The notes under the pieces: model-generated
Databases searched by the model: none
What the model was told of the DNA's origin: nothing
The model's input: only the letters and a program-made list of their open reading frames with translations
From: Rubrivivax sp.
Lineage (GTDB): Bacteria; Pseudomonadota; Gammaproteobacteria; Burkholderiales; Burkholderiaceae_C
Reading direction: 5' to 3'
Assembly: GCA_027484825.1 (NCBI GenBank)
Contig: JAIXSE010000021.1
Coordinates: forward strand, 496,001-560,000
Length of the DNA stretch: 64,000 nucleotides
Translations under genes and position numbers: made by a program
In this document: in pieces, positions 17,262 through 25,962 of the stretch
Layout: every line of letters starts with the position of its first letter
Position numbering within the stretch: the first letter of the stretch is position 1

Positions 17262-18699
17262 CGCTTTGCTCCTGGATACGGAAGAAGAAACTGGCCCCGC
17301 TACCGAGGGCCGCCTGGGCCCAGAGCGGCCAGCCATGTCGGCGCAGCACGCGCTGAACAATGGCCAGGCCGACGCCGGTGCCTGGAAAATCGCTTTCGTG
17401 ATGGAGGCGCTGGAAGGCGCCAAACAATCGATCGGCATAGGCCATGTCAAAGCCGGCGCCGTTGTCGGAGACGAAGCAGACGCGGCCCTCCGATTCGTGA
17501 CGCTGCCCCACACGGATGACGCCCTCGGCGGTCTTGCCGGTGAATTTCCAGGCGTTGTCCAGCAGGTTCTGCAATGCGATGCGCATCAGCTCGCGGTCGG
17601 CATGCACCTGGATGCCGTCCTCGATCTCCCAGCGCACGTGGCGAGACGGCTGCGTGCGGGTGAGGTCGGCGGCGATCTCGCGGGCCATCGCGCTGAGGTC
17701 CACGTCCTGCAGCCGGAGCTCAGCCCGTGTCACCCGTGCCAGGCCGAGGATCTCGTCGATCAGGCGGCCCATGCGCTGGCTGGCGCCACGGATGCGCTGC
17801 AGGCTGTCGCGGGCCTCGTCATCGAGCTTGTCGCCGTAGTCTTCCAGCAGCGCCAGCGAAAAACCATCCATGCTTCGCAGCGGACTGCGCAGATCGTGGG
17901 ACACCGAGTAGCTGAACGATTCCAGCTCGTTGTTCAACGCCACGAGCTCGCGATTGCTGTGCTCGATCCGGTGAAATGAATCCCGCAAGGCGCAGGTCAT
18001 CGCATCGAAGCGGCGGGCCATCTCGCCGATTTCATCGGCCGTTGCAATGTTCAGTTCAACCGACCAGTTGCCTGCGGCAATCTCGCGGGTAGCCTGCTCG
18101 AGCTGGGCAATCGGGTTGAGGACGTCACGCCGGAAAATCCAGACCGCGGCCGCCGTGATGAGGGCCATCAGGACCAGGCCCGACGCCGTGACGAACACCA
18201 CGCGCCGCTGCGTGTCGTCGATCCTTTGCCCTGCATCCTCGATCATCTGGGCTGCGCCGACGAGCCCGCGCTGCTGAAGGATCAGCAGCCGATTGGACAA
18301 CTGCGTCTCGAAGCGGCGCTGGCTGTTGTCATCCGTGTCGGCGGTCGCCTGCGTGGGATCGACCTCCACGAACAAGTGGTGGCTGGCCTCGAGGTTCTCC
18401 CGCAGCATCGCCAGCGTTTCTATGGTGGTCGCGTCGGCATCAGGGGGTTGCGCGAGCAGCCGCTCCAGCCTACCCCAGACGGCACGTTCCTGCAGTCGCG
18501 CCCGCTCCCGGCGGTTGAGCAGATATTCGAAGGACACCATCCGCAGGTCGTTGAGGGCGCTCGCGATCTCGCCGCTTTGCCGCCGCTGCTGCACCGCAGC
18601 GCTCACCTGCGCATTGGCCCAGGCAATGCTGGCGGCGATCAGCACCATGGCGCCGAACATCAGCGCCGCGGCGATTCGGGCTTTGTGGCTGATCTTCAT
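17227..18699 (-). CDS. Membrane sensor histidine kinase
   Basis: Sensor kinase of 490 residues: transmembrane helix 1 (about 9-27), a helical periplasmic domain (about 28-167), transmembrane helix 2 (about 168-189), HAMP (190-245), HisKA with phospho-acceptor His268 in YSVSHDLRSPLRS, and HATPase_c with NLLDNAWKFT and GTGVGLAIV. The HisKA type is that of phytochrome-associated kinases. The ATG overlaps the stop of the upstream solute-binding-protein gene by four bases, suggesting that the binding protein supplies the signal to the periplasmic domain. Confidence 0.9.
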   Translation of the reverse strand: MKISHKARIAAALMFGAMVLIAASIAWANAQVSAAVQQRRQSGEIASALNDLRMVSFEYLLNRRERARLQERAVWGRLERLLAQPPDADATTIETLAMLRENLEASHHLFVEVDPTQATADTDDNSQRRFETQLSNRLLILQQRGLVGAAQMIEDAGQRIDDTQRRVVFVTASGLVLMALITAAAVWIFRRDVLNPIAQLEQATREIAAGNWSVELNIATADEIGEMARRFDAMTCALRDSFHRIEHSNRELVALNNELESFSYSVSHDLRSPLRSMDGFSLALLEDYGDKLDDEARDSLQRIRGASQRMGRLIDEILGLARVTRAELRLQDVDLSAMAREIAADLTRTQPSRHVRWEIEDGIQVHADRELMRIALQNLLDNAWKFTGKTAEGVIRVGQRHESEGRVCFVSDNGAGFDMAYADRLFGAFQRLHHESDFPGTGVGLAIVQRVLRRHGWPLWAQAALGSGASFFFRIQEQSDERREQGHPVG

Positions 18700-19709
18700 C
18701 GCACCACCGTCACCCGCCTCGGACGCACTTCCTCCAAGGCATCGAGGCTGAGATGGGAGACGAAGTTCGGCACAGGCTGCGCAGGCGCGTACGCACGGGC
18801 CATGGCCCAGACCGCGACATCTTCAAGCGTGATCAGCTGTTCCTGGGACTGGTCCACCTCCAGCTCCAAGGCCTGCCAGGCAGGTTCCAGGGCCTGGGGC
18901 CGAAGTTGCAGCCGCGTGGCCAGCAGATTCTTCGCCAACAACGGAGAGGCCTGCGCAAACGCCTCGGCCGCAAGCAGGGCCAGCATGAGCCGGCGCAGCG
19001 CCTCGCCACGGCTCGCGAGGAAGTCACTGCGGCCCACGATGGCGTACTTCTGGGCATAGGCATCCGGGGCGGTGAAGGAGACGATGTCGTTGCTCAAGGC
19101 CTGTTCGGCTTCGTGCCGCACCGGCTGCCACGCCGCGATGGCGTCGACGCTGCCGTCACGCAGCGCAGCCACGAGGCGATTCGGAGGCAGGTCCACCAGG
19201 GACAGGGATTGCGGGGCCAGGCGGTGGCGCACCATGAAGGCCCAGAGGAAATACTCGGCGCTGGTGCCCAGCGTGACACCCACCCGACGTCCCAACAGCT
19301 CTGCAGGGGAGAGGACTCCGCGGTCGCGGCGCCCAAGCACCGCCAGTTCATTGGACGCGCTTGCGACCGAAGCCGCAATGCTCACGGGTGCACCTTTGAG
19401 GACCTCGATGACGATGGGGACGTCGGCGGCGGCCGCGAGATCGGCGCCGCCTCGTAGAACCTGTGCCAGCGCCGCTTTTCCATGCGACTGCGGAAGGACT
19501 GTCACCGACAGACCATACGACTGAAAAAGCCCTTTTGCATCCGCAAGGTGAATGAGTCCGGCGTGGGGCGCCTGCGGCAGTGCGATGGAAAGCGATTCGG
19601 TGGGTGCGGTCGGGGTGGGCGAACGTCGGCTCAAGCCCCACGCTGCGGCGATCAGGGCAAGCGCTGCAGCGCCTGTCACGTGGCGACGGTTCAGGCTGCG
19701 GCCCTTCAT
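18696..19709 (-). CDS. NMT1/SsuA-like solute-binding protein, likely sensory
   Basis: Periplasmic solute-binding protein of 337 residues (type II fold, NMT1/THI5/SsuA family). A signal peptide with twin Arg (LNRRHVTGAAALALIAAAWG) is followed by SLSIALPQAPHAGLIHLADAKGLF, typical of this family, and by DLAAAADVPIVIEV and ELLGRRVGVTLGTSAEYFLW. There is no lipobox. No permease or ATPase gene is adjacent; instead it heads an operon with two kinases and a response regulator, so it probably acts as the periplasmic ligand sensor rather than as part of a transporter. I start it at 19709; an upstream ATG at 19739 would place extra residues before the signal. Confidence 0.82.
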   Translation of the reverse strand: MKGRSLNRRHVTGAAALALIAAAWGLSRRSPTPTAPTESLSIALPQAPHAGLIHLADAKGLFQSYGLSVTVLPQSHGKAALAQVLRGGADLAAAADVPIVIEVLKGAPVSIAASVASASNELAVLGRRDRGVLSPAELLGRRVGVTLGTSAEYFLWAFMVRHRLAPQSLSLVDLPPNRLVAALRDGSVDAIAAWQPVRHEAEQALSNDIVSFTAPDAYAQKYAIVGRSDFLASRGEALRRLMLALLAAEAFAQASPLLAKNLLATRLQLRPQALEPAWQALELEVDQSQEQLITLEDVAVWAMARAYAPAQPVPNFVSHLSLDALEEVRPRRVTVVR

Positions 19710-19942
19710 GGGTGACGCGGTCAAGTGGTCCTCCCACACTCAACGCCTCGGGGTCGTTCGCCCCTTTGATGACGAGTTGAGTGTATTGACTGAATCTGCT
19801 CGAATGGATGGTACGGGGGCCGCCTCGGTCTTGCAAGGACCGCTGGGCCCCTCGGGGCCGCCGCAATCCCCATGGCTGTGGGGTATTGGCGGCGCATGGC
19901 GTGAAGTGCCTCATTGCACGACAGTCGTTAAGGAGGTCGCCG

Positions 19943-20611
19943 ATGGACTTGAGCAGCTTTACCGATCAGTGGCAGATGCAGCGGCAGCAGCTCTTCAAAG
20001 CCGTGCCGCCGGAAGGTCGAACGGTCCGCTATCTGGACAAGGAGTTCTGGGTCTACCCCGAGACCTTCTGGCCCTTTGCCGACAGCCTGCCCTTGATCAG
20101 GAACTTCCGGGTCGATGCGGGCGAGCATGTGCTGGACGTGGGAACCGGCTCCGGGGTGATCGGTATTTTTGCGTGCTACCAGGGGGCCGGGCGGGTGGTG
20201 GGCGTGGACATCAATCCGGCAGCCGTGCGCAGTGCCACGCACAACGCCGCCCTGCATGGCTTCTCAGACACCATGCAGGTGATGCAGTCCGACCTGTTCG
20301 AAGCGCTCGGTGATCAGCAGTTCGACGTGATCACCGCCAATCTGCCCTTCCGAAACAAGCCGGCACCTGACGTGGTGGCCATGTCGCAATGGGATACCGG
20401 ATTCAAGACCAACACCCGATTCTTCGAGGGGGTGGGGCGGCATTTGAGGCCCGGCGGGCGCATCTACTTTGTGCAGTCCAACTTCGGAGAAATTGGAACC
20501 ATGCAACAGCTCGCCGAGGCAGCAGGACTGAAGGTGACGGAGTTGGCCCGCGAGGCCACGGATGACTCCCGTCGCCAGGAGTTTTTCGTTTTCGAGATGG
20601 CCCGGGCCTGA
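19943..20611 (+). CDS. SAM-dependent methyltransferase (HemK-like small domain)
   Basis: Class I methyltransferase of 222 residues. Motif I is HVLDVGTGSGVIGIFA near residue 70, followed by VVGVDINPAAV (acidic loop) and ITANLPFRN, which occupies the position of the N-P-P-Y/F motif of HemK/PrmC-like enzymes that methylate planar nitrogen. The second Pro is missing and Leu stands instead, so the substrate may differ. A strong Shine-Dalgarno AAGGAGGT precedes the ATG. It heads a three-gene operon with a sulfotransferase-like and a ureohydrolase-like gene, suggesting small-molecule or peptide modification. Confidence 0.8.
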   Translation: MDLSSFTDQWQMQRQQLFKAVPPEGRTVRYLDKEFWVYPETFWPFADSLPLIRNFRVDAGEHVLDVGTGSGVIGIFACYQGAGRVVGVDINPAAVRSATHNAALHGFSDTMQVMQSDLFEALGDQQFDVITANLPFRNKPAPDVVAMSQWDTGFKTNTRFFEGVGRHLRPGGRIYFVQSNFGEIGTMQQLAEAAGLKVTELAREATDDSRRQEFFVFEMARA

Positions 20612-20624
20612 CGCGCGGCCCGCC

Positions 20625-21863
20625 GTGGACAGCTTTCTGCTGGCGATCCAGTCGCTCCGTGACGTCCCCGATTCCGATCTCGATCTGCTGGTGCGCCGGG
20701 TGGTCGTCATCTTGTCGAGTTCACGCTGCGGCTCCAGTCTCTTCAAGGACGCGCTGTCCCAGCATCCCCGTCTCGCGTCGCTCGACGGGGAGTTGGACCC
20801 ACTGCTGGCTTTGTCCGGCAATGGCTTCCACCAAAACTCCGACAGTGATGCCCTGGAGTGGGTCGCCAATACTGCGGGGCTGACCAGCACCATCATGGAC
20901 GAGCTGTCCTTTCCATCGACCGAATTGCTCGACACCGAGTCACTGCTCAGAAAGTGGAAGAACCGGCTGCTTCTGCAGTTCCCCACGCACTTCCTCGCAG
21001 CGGGCGTCGCGCACCGCCTGGAGCTGTCGCTGGAAGAAGCCTTGAGCCAGATCGACCGCCATGACCGCCGCAGCGAGGCTGAGCTGCAGGCCATGATCCT
21101 TGCCACCGTCTACCGCGAAGAACCCTGGCGCATCGGCTACTACGACGGCCACGCAGGTCCCGCGGCTGGGCGCTATTTCGACGAGCGTCTGAAGATCGAA
21201 GAGCCGCCCTTTGTGGTGCCAACGCTCAGGCGCCGCCGCTTCGGCCTGGCTGACATTGCGGATTCCGTGCTGCTGTTCAAGTCGCCGTCCGATGCCTATC
21301 GCATTGGCATGTACGAGCAGCTTTTTCCCAATGCCAAGGTGACCTACATCCACCTGACGCGGGGCTTTGCGCAATCCGTCAACGGTCTGATGGACGGCTG
21401 GCTCTATCCGCTGGGGTTCTTCTCACACGATCTCAGCAAGGTGGGTTGCCAGCTTGCCATCCGGGGCTACTCGGATGTGGTGCCGTTCGGCGGCAAATGG
21501 TGGAAGTTCGACCTGCCTCGCAACTGGCGGCACTTCACGCGCCTCAGTCTGGAGAATGTCTGTCTGAATCAATGGTATTGCGCGCAAGATGCCATCTTGC
21601 AGAGCAATGTCTCCCATCTGCGCGTGTCGTTCGAGCACTTCATGGCCGACCCTGCGGCGGCACTCGGCGCGGTCACCGACCATCTGGGTCTGCCGCCGGT
21701 GTCGCTGCCCGAGGTGTTGCCGGTCAGGATGGCGACTGAGGCGCCGCGTGCCAAACGCTGGCACAAGCGTGCTGACCTCATTCTTCAATTGGCCCAGCGG
21801 GCGGAGGTGAGAGAGATGATGAGTCGGCTGGGCTATTCCATGGAGCCGGACACATGGGTGTGA
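20625..21863 (+). CDS. Sulfotransferase-family protein
   Basis: Protein of 412 residues resembling PAPS-dependent sulfotransferases. The 5'-phosphosulfate-binding loop is visible as ILSSSRCGSSLF near residue 30; the 3'-phosphate-binding region may be around FKSPSDAYR and HLTRGFAQSV (about 225-250), where Lys/Ser and Arg occur in suitable order. A middle region of about 150 residues has no obvious counterpart in short sulfotransferases. I start it at GTG 20625, 13 bases after the methyltransferase stop; ATG 20562, with GAGG upstream, is an alternative that overlaps that gene by 50 bases. It overlaps the next gene by ten bases. Confidence 0.65.
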   Translation: MDSFLLAIQSLRDVPDSDLDLLVRRVVVILSSSRCGSSLFKDALSQHPRLASLDGELDPLLALSGNGFHQNSDSDALEWVANTAGLTSTIMDELSFPSTELLDTESLLRKWKNRLLLQFPTHFLAAGVAHRLELSLEEALSQIDRHDRRSEAELQAMILATVYREEPWRIGYYDGHAGPAAGRYFDERLKIEEPPFVVPTLRRRRFGLADIADSVLLFKSPSDAYRIGMYEQLFPNAKVTYIHLTRGFAQSVNGLMDGWLYPLGFFSHDLSKVGCQLAIRGYSDVVPFGGKWWKFDLPRNWRHFTRLSLENVCLNQWYCAQDAILQSNVSHLRVSFEHFMADPAAALGAVTDHLGLPPVSLPEVLPVRMATEAPRAKRWHKRADLILQLAQRAEVREMMSRLGYSMEPDTWV

Positions 21864-22684
21864 ACGCCAGGTTTTTAGTGCCCTACCTGATGGGCCAACG
21901 CCGCGAGGGCTTGCGCCGTGTGCTGGACATCGACGCCCGGCCCTGGGAGGTGATTGCCCCGCAGGCGCTGGATGCGCCGCGCGTGGACGACACCCTGCTC
22001 AAGTTGAAGCACATGGGGCGCCTGTACGCACTGCTGGCCGCGGGCGTGGCGGAGAGTGTTCGTCGCGGCGCCCGTCCTGTCAGCCTCTCAGGGGACTGTG
22101 TGTCCAGCCTGGGCATGCTGGCCGGGCTGAGGCAGGCCGGCCACGCGCCGGAGCGGGTGCTGTGGCTGGATGCCCATGGCGATTTCCACACATGGGCCAC
22201 CACCCAGACGCACTACATCGGTGGCATGCCGCTGGCGATGTTTGTCGGCCGGGTCGACAACGGTCCGGACCCGCGCAACCAGGCCGTGCGGGACTGCCTG
22301 GCCTGCATTGGCGCGCAGGCCTATCCGGCAGCGCAGATCGTGCTCTCTGACGCGCGCGACCTCGACGACGGCGAGCGCGAGGCTTTGCTCGGCTCGCCCA
22401 TCGTGCGTGTGCCCCTGGACAGGGTGCTGGGACAGTTGCGACCGCAGGAGCGGCTCTATGTGCATTGGGACACGGACGTGATCGACGATCGCAGCCGGTT
22501 GCCGGCGCTCAAGTACCACGTTCGGCAGGGGCCCAGTGCAGAAGACGTGCGGGCGCTCTTCACGGCCCTGCGGGACCACGACGTCGTCGCAGTCTCCGTC
22601 TCGGCCTGGCATGCGGAGCAAGACGCTGGCGACCAGACCGCACAGCTCTGCACCGAGCTGCTGAATACGCTCATCGGCGATTGA
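21854..22684 (+). CDS. Ureohydrolase (arginase/agmatinase)-fold protein with altered metal site
   Basis: 276-residue protein with the arginase-family motif series. WLDAHGDFHT (Asp106, His108, Asp110) and HWDTDVID (Asp206, Asp208) keep five metal ligands, but the first motif, normally GGDH, reads SGDC, so the sixth ligand (His in arginase) is Cys82. Ureohydrolases cleave guanidino or formimino groups using two Mn or other metals; with one ligand changed, the metal content or reaction may differ. The start overlaps the sulfotransferase gene by ten bases, so it is the third gene of one operon. The substrate is unknown; guanidinobutyrase or formimidoylglutamase would be the nearest known activities. 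Confidence 0.75.
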   Translation: MGVNARFLVPYLMGQRREGLRRVLDIDARPWEVIAPQALDAPRVDDTLLKLKHMGRLYALLAAGVAESVRRGARPVSLSGDCVSSLGMLAGLRQAGHAPERVLWLDAHGDFHTWATTQTHYIGGMPLAMFVGRVDNGPDPRNQAVRDCLACIGAQAYPAAQIVLSDARDLDDGEREALLGSPIVRVPLDRVLGQLRPQERLYVHWDTDVIDDRSRLPALKYHVRQGPSAEDVRALFTALRDHDVVAVSVSAWHAEQDAGDQTAQLCTELLNTLIGD

Positions 22685-22691
22685 AGGGGCA

Positions 22692-23489
22692 TCAGGCGCT
22701 CTCGCGCAGGTGCGCGGCAAAACCAACCACGCCAGGGCGGATCTCGTCGAGCAGCTGATGTCGGCGCTCGTCGAAGTCACCGCCGTTTTGCGGGCGATAG
22801 GGAATCGGCGCCTCGTCAAAGACGTGACCCAGGCGAGCTTTCCAAGCGTGCAGGGCGGTTTGCACCCCCACGCTGTCCATGCGACCGGCGCCGTGCACCG
22901 CATGCGTGGGCAGCACCTGCATGCCGGGATAAAACAGCACCCCATGGGTGATGGGGAAGAGCAGGTCGTCCAGCGGGCCGTTGATGCCTCGCGGGCCGTA
23001 ATCGGCGGCAGGCCCACCCGTGGTGACGGAGAGCATCGCGCGGCGCCCCTGGAAGCCCCCTTCGCCATAGCGGTGTCGGTTGCCAGCGCCTTTGTGCCCA
23101 TACGCCAGGCCCTGCGCCCAGACCCGATCAATCCATCCCTTCATGATGGCTGGCATGCCGAACCACCACAGGGGGAACTGAAGAATGACCAGATCAGCGC
23201 GCAGGAGCTTGCGCTGTTCCTCCGCCACATCGGCGGGTTGGGTGCCGCCGGCATATGCGTGGCCGCTTTCCTGGACGAAGGACAGTCGCTCAGTGTTCAT
23301 CCGATCTGGAAAGTCCCCGGCGTCATAAACGGCCTTCCATCCCATGGCGTAGAGGTCGGATTCCATCACCTCATGGCCCGCCCGCTCCAGGGTGTCGCGG
23401 GCCGTGTTGACCATGGAGCGGGTCAAGGAACTCGGCTCTGGTTGGGCGTGCACGATGAGGACGTGGCGGCGGTCGGTGTGTGCGGACAT
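22692..23489 (-). CDS. NAD(P)H:quinone oxidoreductase, flavodoxin-like
   Basis: Flavoprotein of 265 residues in the NQO1/MdaB-like flavodoxin-fold family (PF02525), reducing quinones or related electrophiles with NAD(P)H. RHVLIVHAQPEPSSLTRSM at the N-terminus is the FMN/FAD-phosphate loop; DLVILQFPLWWFGMPAIMKGWIDRV is the flavin-binding stretch characteristic of the family, with LSVTTGGP further on. I start at 23489 (MSAHTDRR); an upstream Met at 23582 would add an unlike tail. It is divergent from the LysR gene 117 bases away, its likely regulator. Confidence 0.88.
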   Translation of the reverse strand: MSAHTDRRHVLIVHAQPEPSSLTRSMVNTARDTLERAGHEVMESDLYAMGWKAVYDAGDFPDRMNTERLSFVQESGHAYAGGTQPADVAEEQRKLLRADLVILQFPLWWFGMPAIMKGWIDRVWAQGLAYGHKGAGNRHRYGEGGFQGRRAMLSVTTGGPAADYGPRGINGPLDDLLFPITHGVLFYPGMQVLPTHAVHGAGRMDSVGVQTALHAWKARLGHVFDEAPIPYRPQNGGDFDERRHQLLDEIRPGVVGFAAHLRESA

Positions 23490-23605
23490 GGCAGGCTCCT
23501 GATTGCAGAGAAATGGGTTGAATACGGCATCCAGCGGATGAACGCAGTGTGGAGCGTGATCTGCCATCCGTGAAATCGTCATTGGGTTGACCTACTATTC
23601 ATGGC

Positions 23606-24505
23606 ATGGATACCAAGCGCCTTGATCTCAACCTGTTGGTCACCCTGGAAGCGCTGTTGACCGAACGCAATGTGACCCGCGCCGCCGCACGGCTGCACCT
23701 GAGTCAACCCGCCGTGAGCGCGCAGCTCAATCGGCTGCGGGAGGTGTTTGACGATCCGCTGTTGCTGCCGGCTCAGCGCGGCATGACCCCGACCACCAAG
23801 GCGCTGGAGATCCTGGAGCCGCTGCGGGCCGCCCTTGACCAGGTGCGGGGGGCGCTGACGTCGCATCTGGATTTCGAGCCCTCGACAGCCTCGCTGGTGA
23901 TCACCATTGCGGCCTCGGACTACATGCAGACGGTGGTGGTGCAGCCGCTGGTGCTGCGCCTGCGCAAGCGGGCGCCCGGGGTTCGGCTGGCTGTGCGGCA
24001 CATGGACCCGCACCAGATCGATGCGCAGTTGGCCCGCGGCGACGTGGATGTGGGCCTGTTGATGCCGTCAGAGGCGCCGCCATCTGCCCGGCTACGCAGC
24101 CTGTTTCAGGAGCGGTATGTGCTGATTGCGCGGCGGGATCACCCGGCGGTGCAGGGGCCTCTAACGGCGCGGCAGTTCGCAAAGCTGGAGCAGGTGATCG
24201 TCTCGCCGTCCGGGGGCGCCTTCTCGTCCCCCGTCGACCACGCGCTGGCTGCACGGGGGCTGCAGCGCACAGTGGTGCTGTCAGCGGCGTCATTCCTCTT
24301 CGTGCCGGACATCGTGATGAAGTCGGATCTGGTGGCGCTGGTGCCCGAGCGGCTGGTGAAGGGCCGCTCAGCCCGGCTGCAGGTGCTGGAATGCCCGGTG
24401 CCGATCGAAGGATTCGAGATGGCCATGGTGTGGCATGAGCGCAATCACGGGCATGTGGCGCAGCGGTGGGTGAGGGAGGAGATCCTGGGCCTGGTGCGGG
24501 TTTGA
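23606..24505 (+). CDS. LysR-family transcriptional regulator
   Basis: Regulator of 299 residues. It opens MDTKRLDLNLLVTLEALL with the helix-turn-helix NVTRAAARLHLSQPAVSAQLNRL, the NodD/NahR/PnbR-like subgroup, followed by a periplasmic-binding-like effector domain. It is divergent from the quinone reductase gene and probably responds to an aromatic or quinone compound, a role typical of this subgroup; the effector is an inference. Confidence 0.88.
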   Translation: MDTKRLDLNLLVTLEALLTERNVTRAAARLHLSQPAVSAQLNRLREVFDDPLLLPAQRGMTPTTKALEILEPLRAALDQVRGALTSHLDFEPSTASLVITIAASDYMQTVVVQPLVLRLRKRAPGVRLAVRHMDPHQIDAQLARGDVDVGLLMPSEAPPSARLRSLFQERYVLIARRDHPAVQGPLTARQFAKLEQVIVSPSGGAFSSPVDHALAARGLQRTVVLSAASFLFVPDIVMKSDLVALVPERLVKGRSARLQVLECPVPIEGFEMAMVWHERNHGHVAQRWVREEILGLVRV

Positions 24506-24568
24506 GGCGGAACAGGCGCCGAACGCCAGACACCAGACAACGCACACCAGAAAGGCCAAAACGCGGGT

Positions 24569-25114
24569 GTGTCAGCATTTTGGAAGCGCCAGATCAGCAG
24601 TTTGGAGGCCGTCAACGAGTTGATTGCAGAGTACCTGGCCGAGGGCTATCTCAACCATGAAGGCAAAGACGTCACGGTGCCCCAGGCGTTGCTGAGCAAC
24701 AGCTTCGGTGGCGCTGATGGCTTCCTGTGTGTCCCTGCCAGGATCAAAGGCCTGCTCATGATCGTGGGAACGAACACCTTCCTTCCGGCGCTGATCCACG
24801 AGATCGGGCACTTCGCGACGGCGGGCAAAGGCAATCACGCGGGCATGAAGGACGGGGTGGGGCAGATCGCCGCCAAAGCGGGGAAGGCCGCGGAGGACCC
24901 GGTCCATAAGGAGGCTCAGCCTAAGAAGGAGGCCTGGATCGAGGAGGCACGCGCCGACCTCACTGGTGTCTACCTGCGGTTTGTCCGCGACGGTGCCAAG
25001 CCGGCGCTCGCCAATTACCGCGCATTGCTTGCCGGAGAACCTGCTGATGGGGAACATCCGCCGGGCGATCTACGGGTGCAGTGGATCGAAGAGTTCTGGA
25101 ACACCTTGACCTGA
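24569..25114 (+). CDS. Small HExxH zinc-metallopeptidase-like protein
   Basis: Unrecognised family of 181 residues. A canonical zincin motif ALIHEIGHF places His77, Glu78 and His81; about 44 residues later WIEEARADLTGVYL supplies Glu125/Glu126 with an Asp, the usual pattern for the third ligand of gluzincins. There is no signal peptide or membrane segment, so it would act in the cytoplasm or be exported by a non-Sec route. GTG start at 24569; a rather short spacer separates it from the LysR gene upstream, with no clear Shine-Dalgarno. Peptidase activity is predicted from the motif only. Confidence 0.6.
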   Translation: MSAFWKRQISSLEAVNELIAEYLAEGYLNHEGKDVTVPQALLSNSFGGADGFLCVPARIKGLLMIVGTNTFLPALIHEIGHFATAGKGNHAGMKDGVGQIAAKAGKAAEDPVHKEAQPKKEAWIEEARADLTGVYLRFVRDGAKPALANYRALLAGEPADGEHPPGDLRVQWIEEFWNTLT

Positions 25115-25181
25115 TTCCTCCACGTTCTTCAGCGGCCTCATCGGGCGGCCGTCGGCCACCCCAGCCGCCGGCTGACAGCAA

Positions 25182-25766
25182 TCAGCCCAGTTGGAGGCGG
25201 TGCAGGATCTGGTGGCGGGAGCCCTTGAGCAAGCGGGCGGCAAAGGCGGTGTCAGGGACCGCCCGCGCCAGCGCGATGGCGCCCAGCATCTCGGCCTGCA
25301 CGGACGCCGCCAGTTCATGCGGCTCGGCATAACCGGCTGCATCGAGCATCTTGGCGAGCCGGTCGACGACCCGCTTGGCTCCCTCCTGGAACGCCGCACG
25401 CACAGGGGGCGCCATCCGCGGCAGGTCACCGGAGAGTGCGGCCATCGGGCAGCCGTTCTCTCGCTGCTCGCAGTGTTCGGTGCTTAGATACCGCTGGACG
25501 ATGGCCACCAATTGCTCGGGCGGGCTCAGCTGCTCCAACGAATCCAGAAGGATTCGGGCGCTCTCGTCAAACATCCAGAGAATCGCTTCCCGGACCAGGT
25601 CATCCTTGCTGCTGAAGTGGGCGTAGAACCCGCCATGGGTCAGCCCAACCTCGCCCATCAGCGACGCAATGCCGATGGAATCCGGACCATGACGACGAAT
25701 CGCCCTGGCGGTGGCGGCCACCACCTTGGCGCGCGTGCGTTGTTTGTGCTCAGAGTCGTAGCGCAT
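25182..25766 (-). CDS. TetR-family transcriptional regulator
   Basis: Repressor of 194 residues with an N-terminal helix-turn-helix (SIGIASLMGEVGLTHGGFYAHF, residues about 31-52), the motif of the TetR/AcrR family, and a C-terminal ligand-binding helical domain of the type seen in regulators with a conserved NGCPMAALSGDL segment. It is divergent from the FadL-like gene with about 195 bases between starts and is its likely regulator. Confidence 0.88.
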   Translation of the reverse strand: MRYDSEHKQRTRAKVVAATARAIRRHGPDSIGIASLMGEVGLTHGGFYAHFSSKDDLVREAILWMFDESARILLDSLEQLSPPEQLVAIVQRYLSTEHCEQRENGCPMAALSGDLPRMAPPVRAAFQEGAKRVVDRLAKMLDAAGYAEPHELAASVQAEMLGAIALARAVPDTAFAARLLKGSRHQILHRLQLG

Positions 25767-25962
25767 CGTTCCCGTCTACCTGTTGCCCCGCGGACCAGCA
25801 AGCGCTGCCATGTGATGTGGAAATCATACGGGCAGGCCGGTGCGTCCCCTGCAAGTCGAATCGTGACGCGTTATATTACGGCCAACATTCAATAGATGAA
25901 TGCTGCTGCGGGCGGGGCAGGTCCTGCCAGCGCAGCGAATGACGAACGAGGAGATCAGCGAG

